From positions 1 through 8,921 of the forward strand of contig JAFUTM010000234.1 of the NCBI GenBank assembly GCA_017484235.1: a stretch of 8,921 bases of DNA. The letters are read 5' to 3'. The notes beneath the pieces were generated by a model. It searched no databases. It was not told where the DNA came from and worked only from the letters and a program-made list of their open reading frames with translations. Both the position numbers and the translations under genes were made by a program. Shown here piece by piece: positions 1-6,486 of the stretch; position 1 is the stretch's first letter, and each line of letters begins with the position of its first letter. The stretch is from Selenomonadaceae bacterium (lineage in GTDB: Bacteria; Bacillota; Negativicutes; Selenomonadales; Selenomonadaceae).

Positions 1-414
1 CTTGAGAATGTCGGTATGACGAGTATTGAGCCGATTAACTTTCAAGGTCATCAAATTATACCACTGCAATTTTTGCAAGCCGTTCTGCCTAATCCAGCCA
101 GTCTTGGTCCGCGCACGAAAGGTAAGACTAACATTGGCTGCATTTTTCACGGAACAAAAGATGGTCAACCTAAAAATTATTACGTTTATAATGTGTGTGA
201 TCATCAAGAGGCTTATCGTGAGACTGGATCGCAGGCGGTTGCATACACGACTGGCGTACCGGCAATGATTGGCGCAATGCTTTTAGTTAATGGCAAATGG
301 AATCTCAAAGGTGTACATAATATTGAAGAGTTTGATCCAGATCCATTTATGGACGCTCTTAATAAATTCGGTCTGCCGTGGCAGGAGTCGTTTAATCCTG
401 ATATGGTTGAGTAA
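1..414 (+). CDS. Carboxynorspermidine/carboxyspermidine synthase, C-terminal part (saccharopine dehydrogenase family); 5' end outside window
   Basis: Frame 1 is open from the first base to the TAA at 412-414, giving 138 residues. The ATG at 16 is internal, since the reading frame and family similarity run through it, so the gene starts upstream of the window. The C-terminal signature matches the saccharopine-dehydrogenase-like family: YNVCDHQEAY, a TTGVPAMIGAMLLVNGKW segment, then a FDPDPFMDALNKFGLPW tail. In this family the enzyme reductively condenses L-aspartate semialdehyde with putrescine or diaminopropane, using NADPH, to give carboxyspermidine or carboxynorspermidine in the cytoplasm. 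The NspC decarboxylase two genes downstream acts on that product. This pairing favours the polyamine enzyme over a lysine-pathway saccharopine dehydrogenase. The nucleotide-binding N-terminus cannot be seen here, so cofactor preference cannot be judged. Confidence 0.85.
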   Translation, partial: LENVGMTSIEPINFQGHQIIPLQFLQAVLPNPASLGPRTKGKTNIGCIFHGTKDGQPKNYYVYNVCDHQEAYRETGSQAVAYTTGVPAMIGAMLLVNGKWNLKGVHNIEEFDPDPFMDALNKFGLPWQESFNPDMVE

Positions 415-426
415 GAGGTGAATAAA

Positions 427-717
427 ATGTATGCAATAGCATTTGACTTGAAGATTGATGATCTTAAACGTGAGTATGGAGAACCTTACAATAAGGCTTA
501 TGATGAAGTTCGTCAGGAATTGGAAGCAATAGGCTTTGAATGGACTCAAGGCAGTGTTTATATCAATAGTGGAACTACAAATAATTTAACTGTTGTTTAT
601 AAAGCTATTAATAAACTTAGTAAAATTAATTGGTTTAAAAAAAGTGTACGTGATATAAGAGCTTTCAAAGTTGAAGATTGGTCTGATTTTACTGAAATTG
701 TTAAAGGCAATGAATAA
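427..717 (+). CDS. vapD: VapD-family Cas2-like endoribonuclease
   Basis: A 96-residue protein with the whole VapD pattern: MYAIAFDL at the start, YNKAYDEVRQELEAIGFEWTQG, and SVRDIRAFKVEDWSDFTEIVKG at the end. VapD proteins are small ferredoxin-fold RNases related to Cas2. D7, at the end of strand 1, aligns with the catalytic aspartate of Cas2. L13, S43 and D76, which I recall as key residues in Helicobacter pylori HP0315, are all present, so the protein is probably active. ATG 427 is preferred over the in-frame GTG 418: family members begin MYAIAFD, and AGAGGTG (414-420), six bases before the ATG, is a good ribosome binding site that contains that GTG. The gene starts 12 bases after the preceding stop and its end overlaps nspC. 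No antitoxin partner is adjacent. A VapD inside a polyamine operon is unusual; the RNA target is unknown. Confidence 0.9.
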   Translation: MYAIAFDLKIDDLKREYGEPYNKAYDEVRQELEAIGFEWTQGSVYINSGTTNNLTVVYKAINKLSKINWFKKSVRDIRAFKVEDWSDFTEIVKGNE

Positions 718-1873
718 TTTTAATTTTAAACAATTTAATTTTTCTTTAATAAAAACGCCGTCATATGTAATATCAGAGTCGCTTCTGCGTCATAATTTAG
801 AAATATTGTCACGACTGCAGAATGAGACCGGAGTAAAAGTTCTGTTGGCGCAGAAGTGTTTTTCGATGTATTATTTTTATCCACTGATTTCAAAATATCT
901 GACCGGAACGGCGGCTTCCGGTCTTTTTGAGGCACAATTGGCGAACGAATATTTTAACGGAGAAAATCACGTGTTCGCGCCGGCTTATAAAGATAATGAG
1001 ATTGAAAAGATAGCGTCGATGTGTGAACACATTATATTTAATTCATTCCGTCAAGTTGAAAAATTCGCGCCAGTTGTTAAGCAAAATAATCATCAAGTTG
1101 GTCTGCGCATAAATCCAGAACATTCGACACAAACTCACGCAATTTATGATCCGTGTGCGCCCAAGTCACGGCTCGGCGTTCGACTTGCTGAGTTTCAAAA
1201 TGTTGCTAAAAGTAAGCCGGAGTTGGTCGATATGCTGGACGGACTTCATATGCACACACTCTGCGAACAAAATTCCGATGCATTAAAAGAGACAGTTGAT
1301 GTGTTAATTAAAAATTTTGATCAATGGCTTCATAAAATTAAGTGGATAAATCTTGGCGGAGGTCATCACATAACTAAGCCCGATTATGACATTGAACGGC
1401 TTAAACGTGTGATTAAAAGGCTGCAAGATAATTATGGTGTAACTGTTTACCTTGAACCTGGTGAAGCGGTCGCAATGAACGCTGGGTTTTTAGTATCAAC
1501 AGTTTTGGAAATTCAAGAATCCATTGACAATATAAGCAACGTTATCATTGATGCAAGCGCAGCTTGTCATATGCCGGACGTCATTGAGATGCCATATCGA
1601 CCGGACGTGATTGGTGATGTTCCAGACGGCAAATATAAATATCGTCTTGGAAGTATGACCTGTCTTGCCGGTGATGTGATTGGTGAGTATGCATTTAATG
1701 AGCCGCTTAACGAAGGCGATAAAATTATTTTCACTGATATGGCGATTTATACAATGGTCAAAAACAATACTTTTAACGGTATGCCTTTGCCTTCGATTAT
1801 TGCTGTTGATGAATCGGGCAATATTAATATAGTCCGTGAATTTGGCTACGAAGATTTTAAACAACGCTTATAA
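710..1873 (+). CDS. nspC: Carboxynorspermidine decarboxylase
   Basis: A 387-residue fold-III PLP-dependent decarboxylase (alanine racemase/ornithine decarboxylase type), full length for NspC. It decarboxylates carboxynorspermidine or carboxyspermidine to norspermidine or spermidine, the step after the synthase two genes upstream. Visible elements are KTPSYVI near residue 15, the PLP-binding lysine in LLAQKCFS (K49), HMHTLCEQ, the glycine-rich phosphate loop NLGGGHH (214-220), EPGE (249-252), DASAACHMPD with C286, and TCLAGD with C318 and D322, where family active-site residues lie. ATG 710 is chosen over the TTG at 671: the family N-terminus begins just before KTP, and the ATG overlaps the vapD stop (ATGAATAA), implying translational coupling. 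There is no well-spaced ribosome binding site of its own; AAAGG (703-707) lies only two bases before the ATG. No convincing terminator follows. Confidence 0.92.
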   Translation: MNNFNFKQFNFSLIKTPSYVISESLLRHNLEILSRLQNETGVKVLLAQKCFSMYYFYPLISKYLTGTAASGLFEAQLANEYFNGENHVFAPAYKDNEIEKIASMCEHIIFNSFRQVEKFAPVVKQNNHQVGLRINPEHSTQTHAIYDPCAPKSRLGVRLAEFQNVAKSKPELVDMLDGLHMHTLCEQNSDALKETVDVLIKNFDQWLHKIKWINLGGGHHITKPDYDIERLKRVIKRLQDNYGVTVYLEPGEAVAMNAGFLVSTVLEIQESIDNISNVIIDASAACHMPDVIEMPYRPDVIGDVPDGKYKYRLGSMTCLAGDVIGEYAFNEPLNEGDKIIFTDMAIYTMVKNNTFNGMPLPSIIAVDESGNINIVREFGYEDFKQRL

Positions 1874-1959
1874 TGTGGTTAAATAATGAGAAGTTTATAT
1901 TCCGTACATCAAAGATAAAATATTTTGATAAAATGACCAAAACATCTCCATTTGTGATA

Positions 1960-1968
1960 TGATATAAT
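1960..1968 (+). promoter_or_regulatory. Extended -10 promoter of the LysR-type regulator
   Basis: The sequence TGATATAAT is a perfect extended -10 element (TG-N-TATAAT). No good -35 is seen at 16-18 bases, as is common for extended -10 promoters. Transcription would start near 1975, leaving a leader of about 45 bases that retains the GGAGA (2003-2007) ribosome binding site. A second TATAAT at 1997-2002 would start the message past that site, so it is less likely to be the main promoter. Confidence 0.5.
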
Positions 1969-1983
1969 AATGATACATTATTA
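1965..1983. promoter_or_regulatory. Perfect inverted repeat, candidate operator of the LysR-type regulator
   Basis: TAATAATG-ATA-CATTATTA has two 8-base arms that match perfectly around a 3-base centre. It contains a T-N11-A pair (1968 and 1980), the usual core of LysR-type binding sites. It overlaps the -10 element and the predicted transcription start, where a bound regulator would block its own promoter. That it binds the LysR protein encoded just downstream is an inference. AT-rich DNA produces such repeats by chance more often than balanced DNA does. Confidence 0.45.
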
Positions 1984-2019
1984 GAAAGTTGTATTGTATA
2001 ATGGAGATGAATTAATTTT

Positions 2020-2919
2020 ATGAATAATATTGGCATTAAAGATATGCGTGCGTTTTTTGCGGTTGTCGAAGAGGGCAATATCAGTCACGCTGCCCAGAGA
2101 CTGGACATTGCACAGCCTGCTCTTTCCAGACAGATGAAACGACTTGAAGAAGAAATTCTAAATGTTAAATTATTTGAGCGTGGATCAAGGCGTATTCGTC
2201 TTACGGAGGCTGGCCGTGTATTTTATAATCGAGTTGAGAGAATACTCGGAATGATTGACGGCACGATTCGTGATATAACAGATATTGGTTCTGGTGACAA
2301 AGGTTCTATTCGGCTTGGCACTATCACTTCATCGGGCGCAATGATCTTGCCGGAACTGATTGCAAAATTTCACGAACTCTACCCTAACGTGACTTTTGAA
2401 ATTTGGGAGGGCGAGGGTGCCAGAATTTTAGAACTCTTGGATAATCGACTCATTGAGATAGCAATCACGCGAACACAAGTTGACAATACAGTTTATGATT
2501 CGGTAGTTTTGCCAAATGAACCACTTGTAATGGTGATGGATCAATCACAAAGTTGCGGAGATTCTGACGACGAAGTTAAATTAATTGAATTAAAAGATCG
2601 TTCGCTCATTATACCACTTAGGTGGAAATCTATCTTTGTGGCAAACTGCAGACGGCTTGGTTTTGAACCGAAAATAACCTGCGTTTCCGACGGTATTGTA
2701 CAAAATTTGTTAATGGTAAAAATGAATTTAGGCATCTCAATGGTTCCAATGTCCTCAAAAACTTTACTAACAGATGGCAATTTAATATATAAGCGCCTGA
2801 TAGAACCAGAGATGTCTACACATACAGTCGTTGCTTGGCTTAAAAATCAAACGATGTCAACAAGCTGTATCAATCTCATAAAGCTGTTTGAAAAAATGTT
2901 TATTGAAAACAAACTTTGA
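2020..2919 (+). CDS. LysR-family transcriptional regulator
   Basis: A 299-residue LysR-type regulator of normal family length. Residues 8-65 form the winged helix-turn-helix (AFFAVVEEGNISHAAQRLDI, then AQPALSRQMKRLEEEI and LFERGSRRIRLTEAG). Residues about 70-90 form the linker helix. From about 95 onward it has the periplasmic-binding-protein-like effector domain (GSIRLGTITSSGAMILPELI, then ELYPNVTFEIWEGEG and LLDNRLIEIAITR). It would act as a tetramer, with a small-molecule co-inducer that the sequence does not identify. ATG 2020 gives the usual short lead into the HTH; the GGAGA at 2003-2007 is 12 bases upstream, rather distant. It has its own promoter with an overlapping inverted repeat, suggesting autoregulation. 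It is not divergent from a target gene, so its regulon cannot be read from position. Control of the upstream polyamine genes is possible but unsupported. Confidence 0.92.
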   Translation: MNNIGIKDMRAFFAVVEEGNISHAAQRLDIAQPALSRQMKRLEEEILNVKLFERGSRRIRLTEAGRVFYNRVERILGMIDGTIRDITDIGSGDKGSIRLGTITSSGAMILPELIAKFHELYPNVTFEIWEGEGARILELLDNRLIEIAITRTQVDNTVYDSVVLPNEPLVMVMDQSQSCGDSDDEVKLIELKDRSLIIPLRWKSIFVANCRRLGFEPKITCVSDGIVQNLLMVKMNLGISMVPMSSKTLLTDGNLIYKRLIEPEMSTHTVVAWLKNQTMSTSCINLIKLFEKMFIENKL

Positions 2920-2970
2920 GGATTTCTTGACATATTACAATACTTATACTAGTCAATTTAAAAAATCTGA

Positions 2971-3025
2971 AAAAAACGGCGGCTTATATTTCCATAGCTA
3001 AAGCAAGGATTTTTCGCCGCTTTTT
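2971..3025. terminator. Bidirectional rho-independent terminator between converging genes
   Basis: AAAAAACGGCG (2971-2981) pairs with CGCCGCTTTTT (3015-3025) with one A-C mismatch. An inner GCTT/AAGC pair (2982-2985 and 3001-3004) shortens the loop. A T-run follows the GC stem on the + strand, and the A-run at 2971-2976 becomes a T-run on the - strand. It therefore serves both the LysR gene, ending at 2919, and the GntR gene, ending at 3034. Confidence 0.8.
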
Positions 3026-3033
3026 GATAAATA

Positions 3034-3729
3034 TTAACTTTTTATTAACGGTTGTTTAGACATAGCTTTCAACAGTGTTTCTTCTGCACGTTCCATATGT
3101 CGTTCAGCCGCATCACGTGCCGCCTCCACGTCACCGTTGGCAATTGCCTCTACCATCTCGCGATGTTCTTCAAGAGTATCTTTGAGGCGTCCAGGATAAG
3201 ACATTGACAGCTTGCGAAATCTGGCGAGCTGTTCTTTTAGATTGTTGATAATGGTGCCAAGACGTTCATTTCGGCTGACTTGATACAGTAAATCGTGGAA
3301 TTCAATATCTGTCTTAACTATATTTTCAATGTCGTCATCTTCGATATAGCCTTCAATCAGCAGAAGCAGTTTTTGTAATTGTTCCAGCTCTTCATTTTCA
3401 ATTCGCCGCGCAGCCAGACCGATTGACAATGATTCAAGTGCAGAACGTATTTCAAATATCTCCTGTACGTCGTGAACAGATACGCTTGACACATATGAGC
3501 CACGTCTAGGCAGCATAATGACATAACCTTCCTGTTCGAGTTTGCGGATCGCTTCGCGAATTGGCGTACGACTAATTCCAAGTTCATCAGCAAGCTGTAC
3601 TTCCATTAGTCGTTCACCTGGTGCCAGTGTGCCGTTCAATATGGCTTTTCTCAGTGATTCGCAGACAACCTCACGCAGTGGTTGATAAGTGTCAAGATTA
3701 ATAGGTTCCAATCGTTTTTCATTTGCCAT
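3034..3729 (-). CDS. GntR-family transcriptional regulator, FadR subfamily (FCD effector domain)
   Basis: A 231-residue protein. The N-terminal winged HTH (about 17-82) has LREVVCESLRKAILNGTL, LMEVQLADELGISRTPIREA and RKLEQEGYV with the wing PRRGSYV. The all-helical FCD domain (about 88-220) keeps the usual metal/effector ligands: D141 and H145 in DIEFHDLLYQ, H189 in EEHREMVEAI, and H211 in ERHMERAEE. Such proteins bind small carboxylic acids or sugars acids through a metal and repress neighbouring genes. The ligand here cannot be told. ATG 3729 is preferred over the in-frame GTG 3738 and ATG 3735, because AAGGG (3738-3742) then lies eight bases upstream. It is the last gene of the minus-strand run. 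From memory, an ispE gene followed directly by a regulator of this type is common in Negativicutes; here three genes separate them. Confidence 0.92.
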   Translation of the reverse strand: MANEKRLEPINLDTYQPLREVVCESLRKAILNGTLAPGERLMEVQLADELGISRTPIREAIRKLEQEGYVIMLPRRGSYVSSVSVHDVQEIFEIRSALESLSIGLAARRIENEELEQLQKLLLLIEGYIEDDDIENIVKTDIEFHDLLYQVSRNERLGTIINNLKEQLARFRKLSMSYPGRLKDTLEEHREMVEAIANGDVEAARDAAERHMERAEETLLKAMSKQPLIKS

Positions 3730-3745
3730 AAACATCACCCTTTTC

Positions 3746-3825
3746 TAATTAGGAATGAGGAATTGTGAATTAGGAATTAAAATCGTTACTCCAATTCCTC
3801 ATTACTCATTCGACATTTCTAATTA
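3746..3825. repeat. Intergenic palindromic repeat element (about 80 bases)
   Basis: The gap between the oxidoreductase and the GntR gene consists almost wholly of short direct and inverted copies of AATTAGGAAT/AATGAGGAATT-like units. AATGAGGAATTG (3754-3765) is perfectly inverted at 3792-3803. The outer arms TAATTAG (3746-3752) and CTAATTA (3819-3825) also pair. AATTAGGAAT occurs directly at 3747-3756 and 3768-3777. Such units are typical of small dispersed intergenic elements. In RNA the block would fold into a long imperfect hairpin, but no T-run follows, so a terminator role is doubtful. Confidence 0.7.
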
Positions 3826-3828
3826 TCA

Positions 3829-4812
3829 TTAAATTTCTTCTTCGGGATATTTCATTCCCCAATCATTGCGGACTTTTGTCATAATATCCATTACGTCAAT
3901 CGTGTAATCGAGATGCATATCGTTGCGTTCGCCACTGACCGCCACTTCCATATCTTCAATTTCATAGCAGAGTGCTTCGGATGTCTCACCGGCAGACAAT
4001 TCCTCACGACGATTGCCGTCAGTCCAAACTATTTGAGCATTTGCACTGCGCGGATACTCAAAAATTTCCACATAGCCTTTATCAAACGCAATTGTGCCTC
4101 GTTTAGGCTGTTTCGCGTGCAGTGACAAAATGACCGTTGCCATTTCTTCTTGTTGATTTTTAAGTAAAATACTTGCCTGTTCGTCAATACCTGTTGGTGC
4201 AAATTTAACCTGCGAAAGAATTTCCGTCGGCGTTGAGGACATAAACCATCTCACAAACGAAAGGGCATAAACTCCTATATCTAACATTGCGCCGCCCGCC
4301 AGTTTGCGATTAAAAAATCTGTTATTCATATCATACTCTTTATAACTGCCAAAATTCATTTGAATCAGACGGAGTTCGCCAAGCGCACCGGATTTAATGA
4401 CTTCGTTTAATTTTTTATAAATCGGCATGTGGTAAATTGTCATAGCTTCTGCCAGGATTAAATTTTTGGATTTAGCAAGTTCAACTGATTCTTTAAGTTC
4501 GTCGGAATTGAGCGTTATGGATTTCTCACAGAGAACGTGTTTGTCGGCAGCAAGTGCCTGACGAATGTAATTAATATGAGTGTTATGCGGAGTGGAAATG
4601 TAAACTATATCAACATTCTCATCAGCGAAGATATCTTCCGGCTTATCGTATACTTTGCCAATATTATACTTTGCCGCAAATGTGTCAGCTTTTGATTTAG
4701 TACGATTTCCAACTGAATACAAATTGCCGCCGAGCCTCTGCATTGCAGCTGCAAGTTGATTGCCAATAACACCAACGCCTAATGTTGCCCAATTATATTT
4801 TACTTTCGACAT
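3829..4812 (-). CDS. Gfo/Idh/MocA-family NAD(P)-dependent oxidoreductase
   Basis: A 327-residue protein of normal family length. The N-terminal Rossmann domain has GVGVIG (12-17), the strand VDIVYISTPHNTH, and HVLCEKSITLN (E96, K97). The usual EKP is EKS here, but the catalytic lysine is retained. The C-terminal alpha/beta domain carries the AGGAMLDIGVYALSFVRW signature (about 172-189; D178, G180, Y182), resembling the dihydrodiol/glucose-fructose oxidoreductase-like branch. Members oxidise or reduce sugar and cyclitol hydroxyls; the substrate cannot be assigned. ATG 4812 is preferred over GTG 4821, because GGAAGGA then lies about ten bases upstream rather than touching the start. It begins 31 bases after the DUF4422 gene, so it is probably in the same transcript and may supply a modified sugar for those enzymes; that link is an inference. 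Confidence 0.9.
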   Translation of the reverse strand: MSKVKYNWATLGVGVIGNQLAAAMQRLGGNLYSVGNRTKSKADTFAAKYNIGKVYDKPEDIFADENVDIVYISTPHNTHINYIRQALAADKHVLCEKSITLNSDELKESVELAKSKNLILAEAMTIYHMPIYKKLNEVIKSGALGELRLIQMNFGSYKEYDMNNRFFNRKLAGGAMLDIGVYALSFVRWFMSSTPTEILSQVKFAPTGIDEQASILLKNQQEEMATVILSLHAKQPKRGTIAFDKGYVEIFEYPRSANAQIVWTDGNRREELSAGETSEALCYEIEDMEVAVSGERNDMHLDYTIDVMDIMTKVRNDWGMKYPEEEI

Positions 4813-4843
4813 TTTGAGCACGTCCTTCCATTTTGTTAATTAA

Positions 4844-6391
4844 TTATAAATTCAGATTTTCCATAATAGAAAGTTCTTTGATGCGCAGATTATTTTTCAT
4901 AAGCCAGACATTAAACATTCGTTCACAAATAAAGCCGTATACTCGTCTCTGTTTAATATTAAGTTCTTCAATATTAACAAATTTTCTGTATTCGCTTTCA
5001 GCCTCCAGAATAAATGAAAACAACCAGCTGCAATAACTATCCAAAACATATTTGCGAGTAACAAACATATTACATTTGAAAATATGATTGCCATATACCA
5101 CGTAATCAAATGCCTCAACATAATCTGGATATTGACGTTCCAATATATTTCGAGTCAGATTTATCGCTAACCGTGTAATTATCGGACCAGAATCACCAAA
5201 AATATAAGTATATGTACTAAAAAGATGATGTTCTCCTTTCGCGACAATGATGTCATAAGATTTAAGTATTTCACGTGCCTGTTCGCTTGTCAAAATATTT
5301 TCGGTAATAAAATCTTTGTTATCTTTATTTGAGAAGAAGCGACGATAATGTGAGATACCAATATAATCGTGAGATGTATTTTTCCAAATCCAATAAATCG
5401 CCGTCATTTCATTTATGGAAATATTTAATTCCGAAATAGACTGTCCTGTATCATCACCGATATAGCCCAAATCCTTACCGAGTTTGCGTCCAGCGTGAAT
5501 TATAATATAATCATCAGGCAGATTATTTACCTCACATTTTTTATGAGTCACTACATATATACCAGTATCTTGAAATGGCTGTTTGTTAAATAAGAGCCAC
5601 TTGCCGTTTACGCAAGAAACACAATTTATTTCCTTAAACGTTGTTAGTCCATTCATAGGTTCACCTGAAAATAGATTTGATACTTTGTCTAAATTAATGT
5701 CTTCACTAATAAATACTAAAAATTTATCAGCCTGAGCCAACATTCCATACATTTCGATTAGTAAGTCTTCCAGCTTTCGTTCAGCTGAAAATATAATTGC
5801 GTCATAATGATGATACCTGCAGTCGTTTAATGAATCATATATATGATCATAAACATTATTGAACACAGTAAATTTAGAACTGCTTGATGAACGAATAGTA
5901 TCAATTGTTACATTATGTATATAATCTGGCTTTACATAAACATTTCCAGCAGAAAATGATGAATCAACGTCAAGTACAGTATTGACTTTTATATCATATA
6001 ATATGCTAAATAATACAGATTCATTATAGATTGAATAAAATCCATTATTAGATTTGTAAATAAAATTATCCAATGTAATTATACGATCTCCGTGCAAAAC
6101 AGAATTTTGAACTAAATCAGCTGCATATGATTTAAAATAAAAGTAATCAACAAATACAATATAATCAAATTTAGATTCATCAGCTATACTTTTGAGATGT
6201 GAGATATCAATAATTTTATTGTTAATAAGAATTGTTTTATCATTATCAATATCATAGTGTTGCCCATTGTACTCACCTGAAAACGAAATAAATCCAACGA
6301 TTCTTGCTGGTTTATTTAACGCTAAAATTTTTGTGCGGAACTTTTCCACGCTACCAGCCACGATAACTTTAGGTGCATATTGATTCATCAT
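4844..6391 (-). CDS. DUF4422 glycosyltransferase-like protein, constant paralogue
   Basis: A 515-residue soluble protein with no signal peptide or membrane segment. Three parts can be seen. Residues 6-115 are Rossmann-like (PKVIVAGSVEKFR, IVGFIS, FDYIVFVD). Residues about 137-270 resemble a methyltransferase fold (VLDVDSSFSAGN, HYDAIIFSAER, KFLVFISE, GKWLLFNK), but the glycine-rich SAM loop is missing. Residues 277 to the end are the DUF4422 domain: YVVTHKK, IIHAGRKL, IGDDTGQSISELN, NEMTAIYWIWKN, IGISHYRRFF. DUF4422 domains occur in capsule and exopolysaccharide loci and are thought to be glycosyltransferases; the sugar is unknown. ATG 6391 has GGAGTGG upstream. The gene is AT-rich compared with ispE and the GntR gene. 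It is paralogous to the gene at 6487-8007 over its full length, with a nearly identical C-terminus (LRIKELSIMENLNL against LRIKELNIMENLNL). Confidence 0.85.
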   Translation of the reverse strand: MMNQYAPKVIVAGSVEKFRTKILALNKPARIVGFISFSGEYNGQHYDIDNDKTILINNKIIDISHLKSIADESKFDYIVFVDYFYFKSYAADLVQNSVLHGDRIITLDNFIYKSNNGFYSIYNESVLFSILYDIKVNTVLDVDSSFSAGNVYVKPDYIHNVTIDTIRSSSSSKFTVFNNVYDHIYDSLNDCRYHHYDAIIFSAERKLEDLLIEMYGMLAQADKFLVFISEDINLDKVSNLFSGEPMNGLTTFKEINCVSCVNGKWLLFNKQPFQDTGIYVVTHKKCEVNNLPDDYIIIHAGRKLGKDLGYIGDDTGQSISELNISINEMTAIYWIWKNTSHDYIGISHYRRFFSNKDNKDFITENILTSEQAREILKSYDIIVAKGEHHLFSTYTYIFGDSGPIITRLAINLTRNILERQYPDYVEAFDYVVYGNHIFKCNMFVTRKYVLDSYCSWLFSFILEAESEYRKFVNIEELNIKQRRVYGFICERMFNVWLMKNNLRIKELSIMENLNL

Positions 6392-6441
6392 TCTATAACC
6401 ACTCCAACATATTTTATTAAATTCTTAAATAATCATAAAAA

Positions 6442-6457
6442 CAAATTTATCAATTTG
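6442..6457 (-). terminator. Weak AT-rich hairpin with T-run between the two DUF4422 genes
   Basis: On the - strand CAAATT-GATA-AATTTG is a perfect 6-base stem with a 4-base loop, followed at once by TTTTT. It lies 30 bases past the end of the upstream DUF4422 gene. The stem is almost all A/T, so it can be at most a weak attenuator. The other bases of the 95-base gap (6392-6486) show a TTTAAATTTAAA run and the ribosome binding site of the next gene, and no clear promoter. Confidence 0.3.
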
Positions 6458-6486
6458 GGATAGATATAGCTTTAAATTTAAATTGA

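Noticed and set aside
418..420. GTG start for vapD, giving three extra residues
   Set aside because: The GTG is part of the ribosome binding site of ATG 427, and VapD proteins begin MYAIAFD.
427..717. VapD as the Cas2 of a CRISPR-Cas system
   Set aside because: There is no repeat-spacer array and no cas1 or other cas gene in the window, and the sequence is clearly of the VapD branch.
1908..1929. ATCAAA/TTTGAT stem after nspC as a terminator
   Set aside because: A six-base A/T stem with a ten-base loop and no T-run is too weak; it may be chance in AT-rich DNA.
1997..2002. TATAAT as the main -10 of the LysR gene
   Set aside because: It would start the transcript near 2009, past the GGAGA ribosome binding site, and no -35 is present. 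The extended -10 at 1960-1968 fits better, though a minor second start is not excluded.
2927..2950. TTGACA (2927-2932) with TATACT (2945-2950) as a promoter after the LysR gene
   Set aside because: The spacer is only 12 bases and no + strand gene follows before the terminator.
4833..5036. Possible small + strand gene opposite the end of the DUF4422 gene, and similar open frames opposite the other genes
   Set aside because: They lie wholly within well-supported genes on the other strand, have no ribosome binding sites and show no recognisable protein family.
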